DNA from: Paramecium sonneborni
Lineage: Eukaryota; Ciliophora; Oligohymenophorea; Peniculida; Parameciidae
Length of the DNA stretch: 64,000 bases
Assembly: GCA_905182985.1 (NCBI GenBank)
Contig: CAJJDN010000080.1
Location: 63,674-127,673, forward strand
Reading direction: 5' to 3'
The first letter of the stretch is position 1. Each line of letters opens with the position of its first letter. Shown piece by piece: positions 23,317 through 35,581 of the stretch. The position numbers and the translations under genes are program-made. The notes beneath the pieces were generated by a model, which made no database searches, was not told where the DNA came from, and saw only the letters and a list, made by a program, of their open reading frames with translations.

Positions 23317-23897
23317 TAATAATAATAAAATTAAAATTACAATTTTTCTTAAAAAAAACATTCATCCGAAAAAAAAATATATCATTCTGTTAACAAAACT
23401 GTAACAGTAGAATCAGAAAATAAAGAATCAATAACAACAATAAATAAGATTGCATAAAGTGAACGCAAAATTCCTAAATCAATTATTTAAATTAATAGAA
23501 ACTCATCAAAATAAGATTCTCCTTTTATTCAGAAAAAATCAACTTCAATTAAGACTATGTTGAAAGTTCAATTTAATTCAATTCCGGTTCAATCTAATTC
23601 TACTAAAAATAATAGCTCATCTTATGTAAAAGATAATAACTTATATAAGTTTCATCAACACAAAGAATCTTACAATAGTTAAAATAGTTTATAAAAAAAT
23701 AAATGTGTTGAAGCATAAATAGAAGAGGCTGTTTAATTATATAACAATCTAAAATTCTTAATGTAAAACAAATCTAATGTTTTATAAATTAGAAAAGATG
23801 GAAATTAGATGCCAAGAAAGACTTTTGACTTTTTTGTAATAATTTTTAATTTATTATATAGTAACTTAAAGAAATACCTAAGACAACTCAATTTTGA
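22553..23897 (+). CDS. Large low-complexity protein with poly-Gln tract
   Basis: ATG 22553 (MKDQGRYSKLSEEEAAAQFE) to TGA 23895. Introns of 23 nt (GTACTG...TTAAG) and 26 nt (GTAATA...TATATAG) make 431 aa in one frame. The protein is rich in S, N, Q and K. A short helical segment (NLKKIWLKDIGNIDLEIQRL) stands out. A run of 21 glutamines at 23266-23328 is written 19 times TAA and twice CAA. C-terminal motifs: EAQIEEAVQLYNNLKFLMQN and TFDFF. No domain recognised; possibly cytoskeletal or a disordered scaffold. It ends 86 bp from the convergent prefoldin gene. Confidence 0.7.
23266..23328 (+). repeat. TAA trinucleotide repeat encoding 21 glutamines
   Basis: In phase with the surrounding reading frame, the tract reads TAA TAA CAA TAA TAA, eleven TAA, CAA, four TAA. 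Under the standard code it would be a wall of stops; here it is a homopolymeric Gln tract. It is a likely site of length polymorphism. Confidence 0.9.
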
Positions 23898-23982
23898 TAA
23901 TAAAAAGTTTAGTATAATATCTAATTAAGTCTTAAATTAACAATTTGTTATATTAATTTTAGAAACTTTAAATAGGAATAAT

Positions 23983-24374
23983 TCAAATTTTTAATGCTTT
24001 CATGGCTTCTTATAATTATGTTTCTTTTTCTTTTCCTTTGGTAATTAAATGTTATCTGACTTTTTCATATTCATCAATATCTTTTTCATGTGATTTAATG
24101 ATTTCAATAACTTCATTTGCAATATCTTTTTTGGGTTTAAGAATAAAACTAAATTAGATAAAATCAATTACCATTTACCAACAGGTTAAAAAGTCTTTTA
24201 TTCTTCAACACTGCCAAGTTCTTTTAATGTAATTTGGCATTTTTATATGTTTCTTTTGAGTTAAGTCATTGAAGCTTCATATTGTCTGACTTTAGCCAAA
24301 GTACTCATAACTTCTTTCTCCAACTCCATATACTATTGATATTACTACTCTTTTTCTTTACTAATCTGCTACAT
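23983..24374 (-). CDS. Prefoldin subunit 1-like (beta-type prefoldin)
   Basis: Spliced product is 122 aa with one 23-nt intron. An N-terminal coiled coil (MQQISKEKEQQYQQYMELEK, KVRQYEASMTQLKRNIQKCQ) leads to ITLKELGSVEEQKTFQPVGK, then FILKPKKDIANEVIEIIKSH and a second helix (YEKVRQHLITKGKEKETQLQ). The VGK-x-FIL turn between two helices is the signature of beta-class prefoldin subunits. Prefoldin hands unfolded actin and tubulin to CCT. Only 28 bp separate its start from the kinase stop upstream on the same strand. Confidence 0.78.
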
Positions 24375-24402
24375 ATTAAAATTTTAATTTAATTTAATTT
24401 AA

Positions 24403-25985
24403 TCATTATTGTGATGGTCTTTTAGCAGTTCCAGGAACAATAGCTGACGAACGCCGTGCCTGTTTCACTGATTATGGATTAACACTGATCTGACTTGATT
24501 TCATATCTTAGATATCCATGTTAGTATTTCTCTTAGTGAATTTATGATTACCAGAATCTCTTTATTTTTCTTCCATAATTGGCATCATATTGATAGCCTT
24601 ATTGTTCATTAAAACACTACCTCTTTTACCTTTATTTTTAAGAGAATCTTCTTAAATTAATCTTTTAGGAGGACTACTTTTAGGCCTTTAAAAGTCTTTA
24701 AATAATGGAACTCCATCTTCTCCGTATTCTACTTCCAATATTTTATTCTCTAAAATTTCTTTACATGATGGTCTTTCTTAAGGATTTGGAGATAACATTC
24801 TCTACAATAGCATAGTAAGTGAATGACTTGAATTCAATTCTTATTCAACAGACATCCAATCAATTTTCATTTCCATATTTGCTTATTTATTAGCAAATAA
24901 TGGTTTTCCAATTAATAAATAATACAAAATGCAACCTAAAGAAAATATATCACATTTTTCATTATATGTTTTAGTTTGATCTAATTAAGTTTCAAATACT
25001 TCAGGTGCCATATATCCTGGTGTTCCAGTATATTAATAAACATTAAGTTTTTCTTAGACAAAACTAGAAACACCAAAATCACTAACCATTATATTAGGTC
25101 CCATATGAATTAATCCATATCTTTTTAATGGAACAAAATCTCTAAAAAGTATATTACCTGGTTTTAAATCTCTATGCATAATATTTTTTTCATGTAATCC
25201 ATTTAATCCTTCTACTATTTAACGGAATATCACTTTAGCTGATAAAAAAGGCACTGGTCCATTTAATACTTTAAGTGCATATTCAAGTGAACCTCCTCTT
25301 GCTAAATCTATAATCAGATATATTTAAGCTTTATTTTCATATACTTCATGCAAGTTTATTAGATTTGGATGATTGAGTTATCTCATTATACTAATCTCAT
25401 TTTCCACTTGTTCCTAAACAATATATTTTTATAAATTACTTTCCCTTTTGGATCTTAAAATAGTGTTTTCTTATAAAATGCCTTTGCTGCATACATTTAA
25501 TTATCAAATTTAGATTTTGCTTCATAAACTGATGCAAATGTCCCTTTACCGATTAATTTAGAAATATCATAGTTCACCTAATAATCAAGCATATTTAATT
25601 TATTCCTCAGATTGTCAAACCAATACATTGTTTAGAAGTTATAATTGTAAAATTCAGAAGCATCGGTATCATCTCTCTCCAAAGTAAATTTGTATATTTA
25701 AGTATGAAATTCATCACCTTTCATCTATTTTTGAGTCTGTTTATTGGTCTACTCAGCTTTTACACTAAATCGTAAAGATTATAGTGAAACCTTATAAATC
25801 TTCTATTTCTACAAACTAAGTATTTAAGATTTTACATTTATTTTGTAAATGTGTTCATCACTGCATAAAAGCAATAGAACTGATTTATGATTAGTGAACT
25901 TAAAGAATTCAGTCTTAAATATTATTTATTCCTTCTCTGGTTCTGATTGACATTTAACAAACAATTTGTTTACAGATTATTACAT
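24403..25985 (-). CDS. Ser/Thr protein kinase with N-terminal PH-like region
   Basis: 518 aa after one 26-nt intron. Residues 1-130 resemble a PH-type fold (EFFKFTNHKSVLLLLCSDEH, then TLERDDTDASEFYNYNFQTM and the WFDNL helix). The kinase domain has Gly-loop IGKGTFASVYEA, catalytic Lys in MYAAKAFYKK, HRDLKPGNILF, VSDFGVSSF, and GTPGYMAPEVF, then CDIFSLGCILYYLLIGKPLF and a C-lobe with NPQERPSCKEIL. All catalytic residues are present, so it should be active. The tail is polar and ends AKRPSQQ before TGA. It shares its architecture with the kinase at 37772, suggesting an expanded ciliate family. It lies 28 bp upstream of the prefoldin gene. Confidence 0.88.
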
Positions 25986-26343
25986 ATTAAAAAAAATAAC
26001 CCATATACAAAATTCATACATCAAATATATTTATAATTAACTTTTATAACCTTAAATATAATTGATGAATTTTAATGAGTACGATAATCAATATGAACTC
26101 AACTTTCGCACTACTGATATAACTTACTTTTTTAATATCATACAATTATATTTATATATTTATTTATTTACAATATTAAATCATATTATTCCTAATAAAC
26201 TCATTATCTATTCTAAAATTAAACTATAAATTAATTATTTAAATAACTTTCTTCTTCTTCTTCTTATGAAGAATCAATATTTAAATTCATTAACAATTTT
26301 TTTATCAATAATTAATCATTCAAAATATAAAATAATACATAAA
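25986..26343. other. Intergenic spacer, nothing recognised
   Basis: Sits between the starting end of the PH/kinase gene and the 3' end of the SNM1-type nuclease gene. It contains a CTTCTTCTTCTTCTT run at about 26251. A plus-strand frame starting MNFNEYDNQYELNFRTTDIT at about 26072 looks coding for 20 residues, then becomes low-complexity. Not called. Confidence 0.4.
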
Positions 26344-27837
26344 TCAATCAATAAGTATTGGATCCTTTGTTTATTTAGTAATATCATTAATTTCACCATT
26401 TTTGTCTTTTCTTTTTTCTTTATCTACTGGAATTACTTCTTATTATAATGCTTATTCTGTATTTACTAATTGCTTTTTAGCTCTAATAAATTGAGTAATT
26501 TTAAAATTTTTATTTGTTTCTGGCTTTTCCAACTTGAATCCTTTACGAACTCTACAAAAATAACTTTAAATAAAATACTGCTTTTATTTAGAGAAAACAT
26601 TCTAATTAGAATCTTCAAATATCATTTGATTAATCACTTAATTATCTTATTCAGTTAATTCAATTCCTAGATCTTAATTAATTTCTTTCTATTTTCTACT
26701 ATCCATCATAATAGATCTATATTCATATGATAATCTTTTTTCATCAGTATAATTCTTCAAAAAAAATTCAAATCCCTAATAATATGAAATTAAATTTATA
26801 CTCTTTATTTTATATGATGAAGAGTAACCATATATTATGAAAATTAAGTAATATTATAAATTTTGCTACTTTTTCCTGTGTTATTTTTAACAACCTTTTA
26901 CAACAGAGCAGGTTGAATACTCTTAATGAATTGATGTAGTTCATTAAAATTAGAATGAAGAGAGTAAGGGATAACATATCTTCTATTATCTGGCATTTAA
27001 TAACTAGTTGTGTTAGCCCATCCAGTTGCAGTGATTGCAATAGTATTTTTTTCTTTAAGTCTAATTTCTACATCTCCTTTTCTTATAACTTCTATCCATC
27101 CTTAAGATTTATCAGTAGTAAAGTATTCAACATAAAAATTCATAGCAGTAACAATTTAATATCTTTGTTCATTGACTACAATAATAGTTTCATAATGCTT
27201 AGCTAATTCAACCATAAGTTCTTCCTTTCCTACAGAATCAACACATAAAAAAACTCTATTATTAGGATTTTTATCAATGATTTCACAAAGCATCTTAAAA
27301 GCTTCATCTCTATTGGGAAACTTAAAGATTGGATCACAATATGTATTATCAAGAATAAGTTCATCAATATGAATTGAACACTTTTCATTGGAATTTGAAT
27401 AATCTTTAGGAGGGTAAAGATGTGGATTTTTAGGAATCATTTCCAAATTAAATCTCATATCTCCAGTATGTAATATAGTTCCAAAGTATCCTTAAAATAG
27501 TATCATAACAGCACCAGGACAATGATTTGCATCTAAAAATGTTACTCTTACTTTATATTTTGAGCATAATTGTATTTCTGTTGGTGTTTTCATTGGTATT
27601 GTCATCTACATATAAATATTGATGAATTACAACTCCAACAACTCCTGGGAATTTAACTAAGAGTAATGCTTTTGTGACAGTCGAACAAAAGATTTATCCA
27701 TAATTCCAACCATTAGTGATTCCTTAATAATGATCAGAGTGCATATGAGTTAAAAAATAGATGTATCTTTTAAGTGGATTACGTTTTGCATAACCAAAAT
27801 CATCAACCACAATGTTAGTGTAAGAAATTAATACCAT
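26344..27837 (-). CDS. SNM1/Artemis/Apollo-type metallo-beta-lactamase nuclease (DCLRE1 family)
   Basis: 471 aa after introns of 25, 26 and 27 nt. The start MVLISYTNIVVDDFGYAKRN leads to motif 2 THMHSDHYQG (HxHxDH), then LDANHCPGAVMILFQG and HTGDMRFN, the catalytic set of the beta-CASP DNA nucleases SNM1A/Apollo/Artemis. A beta-CASP-type region follows (LDNTYCDPIFKFPNRDEA, RVFLCVDSVGKEELMVELA) and a DRMBL-like end (RRYVIPYSLHSNFNELHQF). These enzymes are 5' exonucleases in crosslink repair, telomere processing and end joining. The C-terminal tail of about 120 residues is charged and lacks known motifs. End processing would be relevant to ciliate genome rearrangement, but that link is inference. 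Confidence 0.88.
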
Positions 27838-27856
27838 TATATATTTATATTAAACA

Positions 27857-30800
27857 ATGGATGATACAAATAATCGATCAACGCCAAGATTACGATTACG
27901 ATAATAATTAGGATAATAAAAAGTTATAGAAGTATATTGAATAGAAATATGTAGAGTGATCCTAAATAAAATTAAATAGCGAGATTGCCATCAGGTTAAA
28001 AAAATGCAATAACATTACCTCGTTTGGATAGCAGAGCTACAATTCAATAATTAGGGATAAAAGATGTTGATAAAGAGATGAATCAATTAGAATTAAGTAG
28101 TAAAGTTAGAGATTTGGAAATAATGATGATAGATTTCAAAGCTAATATTGAAAGAAGAATATAAAAGACTGTAGAGGATAATCCATAAAAGTTTATGCAA
28201 TCAATTAAATAATTAGAATCATAAGAAATGCTATTATGGAAATAGGTAAATGATAAATAGATCATATTACAAGATGCAATGAGTCAGTTACGAAATTAAG
28301 GAGAAAAGAATAGAGATAATCTGTCTTAAATGATTCTTGAATTATAAAAGAAAAGTAATGATCAAGAACTTAAATTGAGTGCTTTGATTAATTAATAAGA
28401 AGGTATTGAATTAAAATTGAATGTCTCTAAACCAGCACCATAATAACTCATTTAAGATAATCTTGAAGTTAAATTGTTAAGAGAAGCATTTAATAATGAG
28501 AAAACTCATAGAGATACGATTGTAGAAGATTTACAAAGATAACAATAAGATTTTCATTATCGATTGGTTAAGCAAGAATCAGAATTCTACAATAAATTAA
28601 AGTAATAAAGGGAAGAGTTTTTAGATTAGAATGAAAAAACTAAAGTGAGTATTAAATCATTAGATAATATGAAATTAGCAAAAATTAATTAGGATTAAGA
28701 TTACATTAAAAATTTAATTGGAAGTGTAGAAACACGTATAGCAGATGAAGTTGAAAGAAGATTAAAGAGTGAATTTGATTAAAGGAATTAATTGGAAAAT
28801 AAAATATAAGCATTTAAAGAAGAAATTAGAAATGATGAGAAATAAATTCTTTTAGGAGAATAAAAATTCATGAAATAAATGCATGATAGTGTTGCATCAT
28901 TAAATTAAATCATTAAAAATACTAAAGAATAATTAGAGGCTAATTTAGCTGCTTCTTAGACTATTGTGACTGAAAATATTAAATCTATTTCTAAAACTGT
29001 TGATATTATAAGAGAATCATCTTTAGCAAAAGTAGCTTTGATTGAATAAGGATAAAAAGAATTAAATTTTAGAGTTGGAGAAACCAGATAAATGATGCAT
29101 GAACATGCTAATCTTATTAATAATAGTCTATAAAAAGAATTTTAGAAATAATAAGAATTATTATAGAATTATGAATCATAAATGCAAAAATCTGTTGATA
29201 TTTAAAATAAATTATTAAATGATGAAAGAACTTTAAATGAGGATTGGAAAAAACAATTTGCTTAAAAAAATCTAGTTATTTTTACTGAAGTTAGTACCAA
29301 TCTTAAAAATATTAAAGGTGAATAATTGAAGGATAAAAATGAATTTTAAGAAAATATAAAAAAAATATCTAATGAACTTGAAAATTATGATAAAAAATAT
29401 CTATAATTAATGAAGAATCTAGATTAGAAAGTTACGTAAGGATTAAGTTCTTAAGAATTCAAAATGGATTAATTAAGAATAGAACTATCTGAAATAATTA
29501 AAAATATATAGTTGCAATACAATATCTAATTACATGAATAAATACATTTTGCTATTGAAAGTGCAAAAAAGGATGCAACTCAATAAGTTTTAGAGTCTTC
29601 ATAATAAATTAATGAAAGAATATCAAGGGAAATTGAAATGACTGATTAATAAACAAATGCAAAATTAGACAGTTTGTCTATTTAAATGAAAGATCTTATA
29701 AGAAATAGAGAAGAATATATTTTATAAAAATTGTAATCTATGATTGATGAAGAAAAAGAGTTGAGATAAAGACTTTAAGAATTAATTGAAAAATATGGAG
29801 ATATGGTTAGAAAATTAAAGGAAGATTTAGATTATGAAATTTAACAATTAAAAAGAGAATAAGATGAAAAATTAGATGATGCTATTTCCAAAATTGAAAG
29901 AGATTAATAAGATAAATTTAAAGAAATGGAAAGATAACTTAAATAAGATATAAAAAATTCTGAAAATCGAATGACATAAAATTTAGAAGTATTAAGTATA
30001 GAAATAAAAAAAAATAACTAATAAGTGATGCTTTATATGGATAAATAAGTAAATAATCTTAAATCATATGTCCAATCAGAATTAGATTAAACTAAACATG
30101 ATTTAAAAATGATGATTAAAATAATTGAAGATGATGTATTTAAATTAAGAATATGGACTATTAAATAAATAGAAAAAATGGATTAAGCTATGAGAGAAAT
30201 TCATATATAAATATAAAGTGAAATGTATCTAGAAAGAATGTATACTATTACTACACTTGAAAACTTTTAAGATCATCTTATCAATATAATGAATAAAGAA
30301 AAATAAGATAGATTGTAATGGTAATTTTCAATGGAGAATTAAATAAATCAATTAGATATATCATTAAATAATAAAATTGATTCTTTTAATAATAATTTGT
30401 AATAATAATTAGATGATGTAAATTCCGAATTTAAATAAGCAGTTCAAAATTTAAATGAATAAGTTAATCAATAATTTTTAAAATTAAAAGAAGAGTTTAA
30501 TTAAGAATTAAAAGATATACATGAATAAGTAAAAGAAGCAGCTAAGAATTTAGAAGATAAAATTAATGAACAAATTAATAAAATGAATGAAGAATTTAAT
30601 TAATAATTTAATTAATATAAAAATGAGGTGGACACTTAATTTTAAGAGTTAAATGAAAAAATTAAATAAGACTTATAAGATCTATTTGATGAAATTAGTT
30701 AGAAACTTGCTTAATTGAGAACTGATACATAAAATGGATTAACTTAAGTGGTTTAATTACATATAACATCAGGAAATCAATTGAAACAATAAATTGATTA

Positions 30801-32618
30801 GAGTTTTGCATATTTTTAATCTAAATTTTATTTAAATGAACAAATACGTTAAGCAAATGAAGAATTAGATAAAGAAAGACATACAGGAATAATTGGAAAA
30901 TTATAATTATTAGTTAAAGATATGGAAAGACTTGAAGAAAAGAAAAATTAAATAAAGAAAGATTTGAATGATTTTGTTAAAGGAGTTTAAAATAATTTTA
31001 ATAATATTACAGATGCAATAAAGGCACATGGTTAATTCTTAAATGAACTTGATGCAAAATTAACAATGGAATAGATTATTTAATAAACAATTAATGAAGA
31101 ATAATAATATAATTTATAAGCATAATTAATTTAAATGAATAAATTTTCAGATACTAAAATATAAGAATTAGAAGATAAATTAACAAATTTTGCTACAATA
31201 CACAATTAATTAGAATAAATTTAAATAGATTAAGATGAATAAAATACTAAGTTCGAAAAAGAATTAGAAAATCATAAAGAATCTATAAAGAATTAAGAGG
31301 AATAATTAAAAATTTAAGAAGAATAATAGAAATTAAGTTAACTTTAATAATAATAAATTGTTGGTAGTGTTAAATTAATGTAAACAATGAATGGAGCTAT
31401 GGAAATAAATCTATCTGATTATGTAAAAAGTTAAATTGAATAAACTTTAGAATTAATTTTAAAAAATAATTAAACCAATCTAAATAATATGTTAAAATAA
31501 GAATAAAATTTAAAATTAGTTATTGATGGAAAGAATGATTTATAAAATAAAAATATGAAATTAATATCAGATGATGTTGGAAAAATAATAAATGATGTAA
31601 GTTTGATGAAAGAAGATATAAATACTTAATTTTCAGAACTTAATGATAAAATATCTAAGTTGGCAATTTAAGGATAAGGTTCTAAAGAATTGGATTAGAA
31701 TATGACAAATTATGGAATTGCTTTAGAAACTTATAAAAAAGATTTAATGTAAGAAATATAGACATTATAATAACAGATTGATAATTTAGGATCAAATGCT
31801 GCTTTTTAAAATTAAGGAAATTAAGATTAGAGTAAACCATAATCATAACCATAATAAGATAATATATTAAAAGAATTAGAATAACGAATAAATGATATTG
31901 AATAGGAATTGGATAAGAATATAACAGAAATATAGTCTTTGAATGATTAAGTGAAAAACTTAAAATCGAATAAATAGATTTAATCTCCAAAATCATAGAC
32001 TCCTATTAATAAAAGTTAAAATAATTAGCAACAAATCGATGAGATTATTTAAGAAATTGAAAGGATGGATGAAGAATTACAAAAATTATAAAAATAGTTA
32101 TTAGCAAGAACTTCTATTGATACTGGAGATAATAATAATTAAGAAACTAAAAAACTTATTGAAGATATGAAAATTAATTCTGAATAGTTTGAAGAATAAA
32201 TTATTTAATAAGTTAATGCTCTAAAAAAGTAATTAGACTCTAAAACTTTTAATCAAAATAAAGGAAATGATGAAGGAGGAGTTACAGAATAATAATTAGG
32301 AGAATTTTAAGATTAAGTTGGAGAAGAAATGGATAAATTTGAAGATAGAATGAAATAATTAGAGGAAGAAATTTAAAATATAAAAAATTAATAACCTGTA
32401 TTTATTATATTATAACTAAATAGACAGGAGTTATTGCAGATACTGGAAAAAGTACAAATAATAAAGCTATTGAAAGTAAAATTACTTAAGTTGAAGGAAA
32501 AATTAATCAACTTGATAGTAGAATATAAGAAATAGAAACTATATTGGTTGAATTTGAAGATGTATAAAAAGTAGTTGAAGAACATGATGAAATTATAGAA
32601 AAATTAAAAAACAATTGA
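27857..32618 (+). CDS. Giant coiled-coil protein (1570 aa)
   Basis: ATG 27857 to TGA 32616 with a 23-nt intron near the start and a 26-nt intron near the end (GTATTT...AAATAG at about 32398). The coding sum is exactly divisible by three. After a basic, disordered N-terminus (MDDTNNRSTPRLRLRQQLGQ) nearly the whole length is heptad-rich coiled coil (for example EIERDQQDKFKEMERQLKQD-type segments), with no kinesin, myosin or other head. It ends QKVVEEHDEIIEKLKNN. It may be a cortical, basal-body or ciliary-rootlet scaffold; that is inferred from form only. No repeat as regular as that in the 40828 gene was noticed. Confidence 0.85.
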
Positions 32619-32710
32619 TATTATATATAATTAATCTATTGATTGCGTATATTGTAATTGGTTGTATTTTATTGAAATTAAAAAAAGTTTCTTTTTAAAA
32701 CAATATAATA

Positions 32711-33580
32711 ATGGCTGAAGAAAATAAGGAATTTCTTAAAAAAAAGGATTACTATGAAATATTGGGAGTATCAAAATCAGCCACAGATGAAGAGCTTAAA
32801 AAGGCTTATAGAAAATTAGCTTTGAAATTCCACCCTGATAAAAATAAACATGAAGGAGCTCAAGAAGCATTTAAACGTGTGGCTCAAGCATATAATTGTC
32901 TTTCTAATCCTGATAAAAAGAGAATATATGATTAATATGGAACAGAAAGACCAGAAAGTCAACGTTAGCATCATCATTAGGATTAAAATGGATATTATTA
33001 TGAATAATGTTATGGTGATGACTTTGCTAATGTATAAATACCATAATAAAGATTAGGAAATATTTAAAGCCTTTTTTGGAACACCAAGAGCTCATCATTA
33101 AAATAGATAGCATCCTAATGGATAAATAAATGTGTAATTTTTACAATTTCTTCCTATTATAATGTTGATATTTTTATCTTCATCAGGGATTATGACTATG
33201 TTTTAAAAAGCTCCCCTTTATTCATTTTAAAGGTCTTATGACTACCCTACTGTTAAAACCACTAGAATACTTTAAGTATAAATTAAAAATAAATCAAGGT
33301 TAAATATTATATAGGTTCTGATTTCAAGGAAGAATACTCAACTAAAGAAAAACTTAAAGAGATCGAATTAGAAATAGAATAGTAATACGTTGATTAGCTT
33401 AAACGTGATTGCAATAATATTTAATATAAAAGATAAATGTATGAAAGCTATGCAAAAAGAGCATTTTATCAAAAAGATCGAGATTCTTATAGAAATGCAA
33501 TCAGAAGATTAGACTTTTCATCTTGTGATAAACTGGATGAGCATCGTAAAACTATTCCTAGATTTGATCAATTATATTGA
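32711..33580 (+). CDS. ER membrane J-protein, DNAJB12/DNAJB14 (Hlj1) type
   Basis: 273 aa with introns of 25 and 23 nt. The J domain at residues 10-77 has [20 protein letters not shown] and the HPD catalytic tripeptide (KFHPDKN). A His-rich linker follows, then FFGTPRAHH, a single membrane span ([19 protein letters not shown]), and the C-terminal DUF1977-type domain ([40 protein letters not shown]). That order defines ER-anchored J-proteins that recruit cytosolic Hsp70 for membrane protein quality control. Start is the first ATG; TGA at 33578. Confidence 0.9.
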
Positions 33581-33995
33581 TTTTTAATTAACATATATAT
33601 AAGGATTTTATAAGCAAATTTTCTTAGTCTTTAATTTTATTAAATTCAGATCATTTTTCAAGATTAAATTTTAAAGCAAATAATTATGAAAAATATATAA
33701 TGATTAATCTATTTATATTTATATAATTTTTTTTATTCTTAAGTTCTAAGATAGAATTTTAAGAATTATTATAAATTTTAAGAATTTATGAAATCATTTA
33801 ATATTAATTATGTAAGAATCTAAACTCAATTAATAATTCTTAAAAATATTTTTTCTATTTATTTAATATGTAAAGTTTCAATAAAAGATTTTGATTTTTA
33901 TTTTTTTCATAATGCACATCAACAAAAAGGATCATTCAAAATATTTAATTACAATTCAATTAAATATATTATTGTATATAAATAATATTGATAAA
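33581..33995. other. Intergenic region with inverted short repeats
   Basis: No gene found. Several copies of TTAAGAATT and its complement AATTCTTAA occur between about 33735 and 33845 and could form weak hairpins. The rest is AT-rich. Confidence 0.4.
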
Positions 33996-34744
33996 ATGGA
34001 CTTTAAGTAATTGTATGAAGAAATGTGTTAAAAATATTAATAAATGGAAGAAGAATATAATCAATTTATAGAAGAAAGCCAAATTTTAGAAGATCAATAA
34101 TAGAAAAACATAGAGATTTTAAATAAACAACTTGCTTAGGCCTAAAATTAGTTATTGTAATAAAAAGAAGAAACACTAAAAGCTAGAGTAATATTAATTT
34201 ATAATCTTTTAAGAACGAATTATAATTGACTCAAAACTAACTAGAAAAGCAACTAACTAAAAAGGAAACTCAAATTGCAGAATTTTAAAAAACTGTGCAA
34301 ACCTTGAAATTATAGATTATAGACTTAGAAGTTGATCAAGACTAAAATAAAAATAAGATTAGGTATAAAGTGTTATTAAACATAGATAGCTGGAAGAAAC
34401 AACTAAAGATTTAGAAATTAAATTAGACAAAGTCTTCGAGTAATTAGCAATTGCTTAAACTGATTTAGAGGCTAATAAAACTTAATCTTAAGAAGAAATT
34501 GAACGTCTAAAATAGTCATTAAAAGGTATATTGATTAACAATTTTAGAAAATCAGGACGAGTTATTTGCAGCAAAAAATTAAAGAATTAGTCTTACAACA
34601 TCTATCCCAGAAGTTGTGAAAATGCCTAAGATTGATTCTTTAAGAGCAAATGCAGCTGGATTTAATAAAAGTCTAACTTTAATATAAGCTTTAATTAAAG
34701 ATCTTGATGATAAAATGACATTAATTAAATAACCTAAGGCATGA
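33996..34744 (+). CDS. Coiled-coil protein, possibly NudE/NDEL1-like
   Basis: 225 aa with introns of 26, 23 and 22 nt. It begins MDFKQLYEEMCQKYQQMEEE and is coiled coil for about 165 residues (EETLKARNELQLTQNQLEKQ, KIRQLEETTKDLEIKLDKVF, LAIAQTDLEANKTQSQEEIE). It then has a non-coiled tail RISLTTSIPEVVKMPKIDSL. The order, with an FxExSxxLE-type start and a T/DLE-rich second coil, recalls NudE/NDEL1, the dynein-LIS1 adaptor. Coiled coils give misleading similarity, so this is tentative. Another cytoskeletal coiled coil is equally possible. Confidence 0.66.
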
Positions 34745-35287
34745 GTAATTATGCATTTTTTATTCTTATATTATAAATTAACTTATATGAACAATTGTTA
34801 AAATGGATGAGATTTGAGAAAGCTAGGCTTTAAATAGAATAATTTTGATTTTATTTTGATGTTTTTCAACGTCATAGAGATTAATCAAACTTAATTACAA
34901 AATTAAAATTCCTATAAATAACAAAATTATCAAAATGTAATGTATTATTGATTGAAAAGGGAGGATAAATTTTTTTTAAATTCTGACTAAACAATTATTC
35001 TATTCAAATTAATGATCAAAAACTAATAATAATAATTCTTCAATATTTTTGATAATATTTTATAATTATGGCAATTTGACAATTATTTATGAAGTGATTA
35101 TTTAATATATTTTAATTTCTTTATAAACAATAAAAAGGAAGAGTTCTTCTTTATGATATTTTATAAATTAAATGTTCAGTATGATAAAATGATGATGCAA
35201 GAATATCTTTAAGAATTAGATTCTATTTTATTAAACTATTTTAATTTTGGATTTTATAGGAACAAAATATATTAATTTTTTTAAAAT
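34745..35287. other. Intergenic region, nothing recognised
   Basis: AT-rich, with no frame whose content looks coding on either strand. A T-rich run precedes the small gene at 35288. Confidence 0.45.
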
Positions 35288-35581
35288 ATGAGCAGACTTA
35301 AATTATCAAAATTATCAGAAAGCATTTAAAAAGAAACAAAGTAAGACAAATGTTAGGACTAAGACACAGAAGAAATTCCAATTAAAAAAAAAGTAAAATT
35401 AGAAAATAAACTCTTTATAAAAATACCTTTTGCTGACATTCTTTCATCTGATGATGATTCTAGTGATAGTAGCTAAATTTTAACAGGTATCAGAACAAAA
35501 TTTGTAAATGATGTTCCAAATCTTGATTCTCCCATCATAATCAAAAAAACAGATTATAAAGAGGATTCCTAATTGTTTTGA
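35288..35581 (+). CDS. Small Ser/Asp-rich protein
   Basis: ATG 35288 to TGA 35579, 97 aa, no intron. MSRLKLSKLSESIQKETKQD is followed by a basic patch (PIKKKVKLENK) and an acidic serine stretch (ILSSDDDSSDSS) typical of CK2 sites. The C-terminal part is VNDVPNLDSPIIIKKTDYKE. Probably a disordered nuclear or regulatory protein; no family recognised. Confidence 0.58.

Noticed and set aside
23266..23328. TAA run as a non-coding microsatellite
   Set aside because: It is in phase with a long, spliced, protein-like ORF, so it is better read as poly-Gln.
31682..31996. 104-aa minus-strand ORF with membrane-like content
   Set aside because: Antisense to the 1570-aa coiled-coil gene; an AT-rich coiled-coil coding strand always gives hydrophobic antisense.
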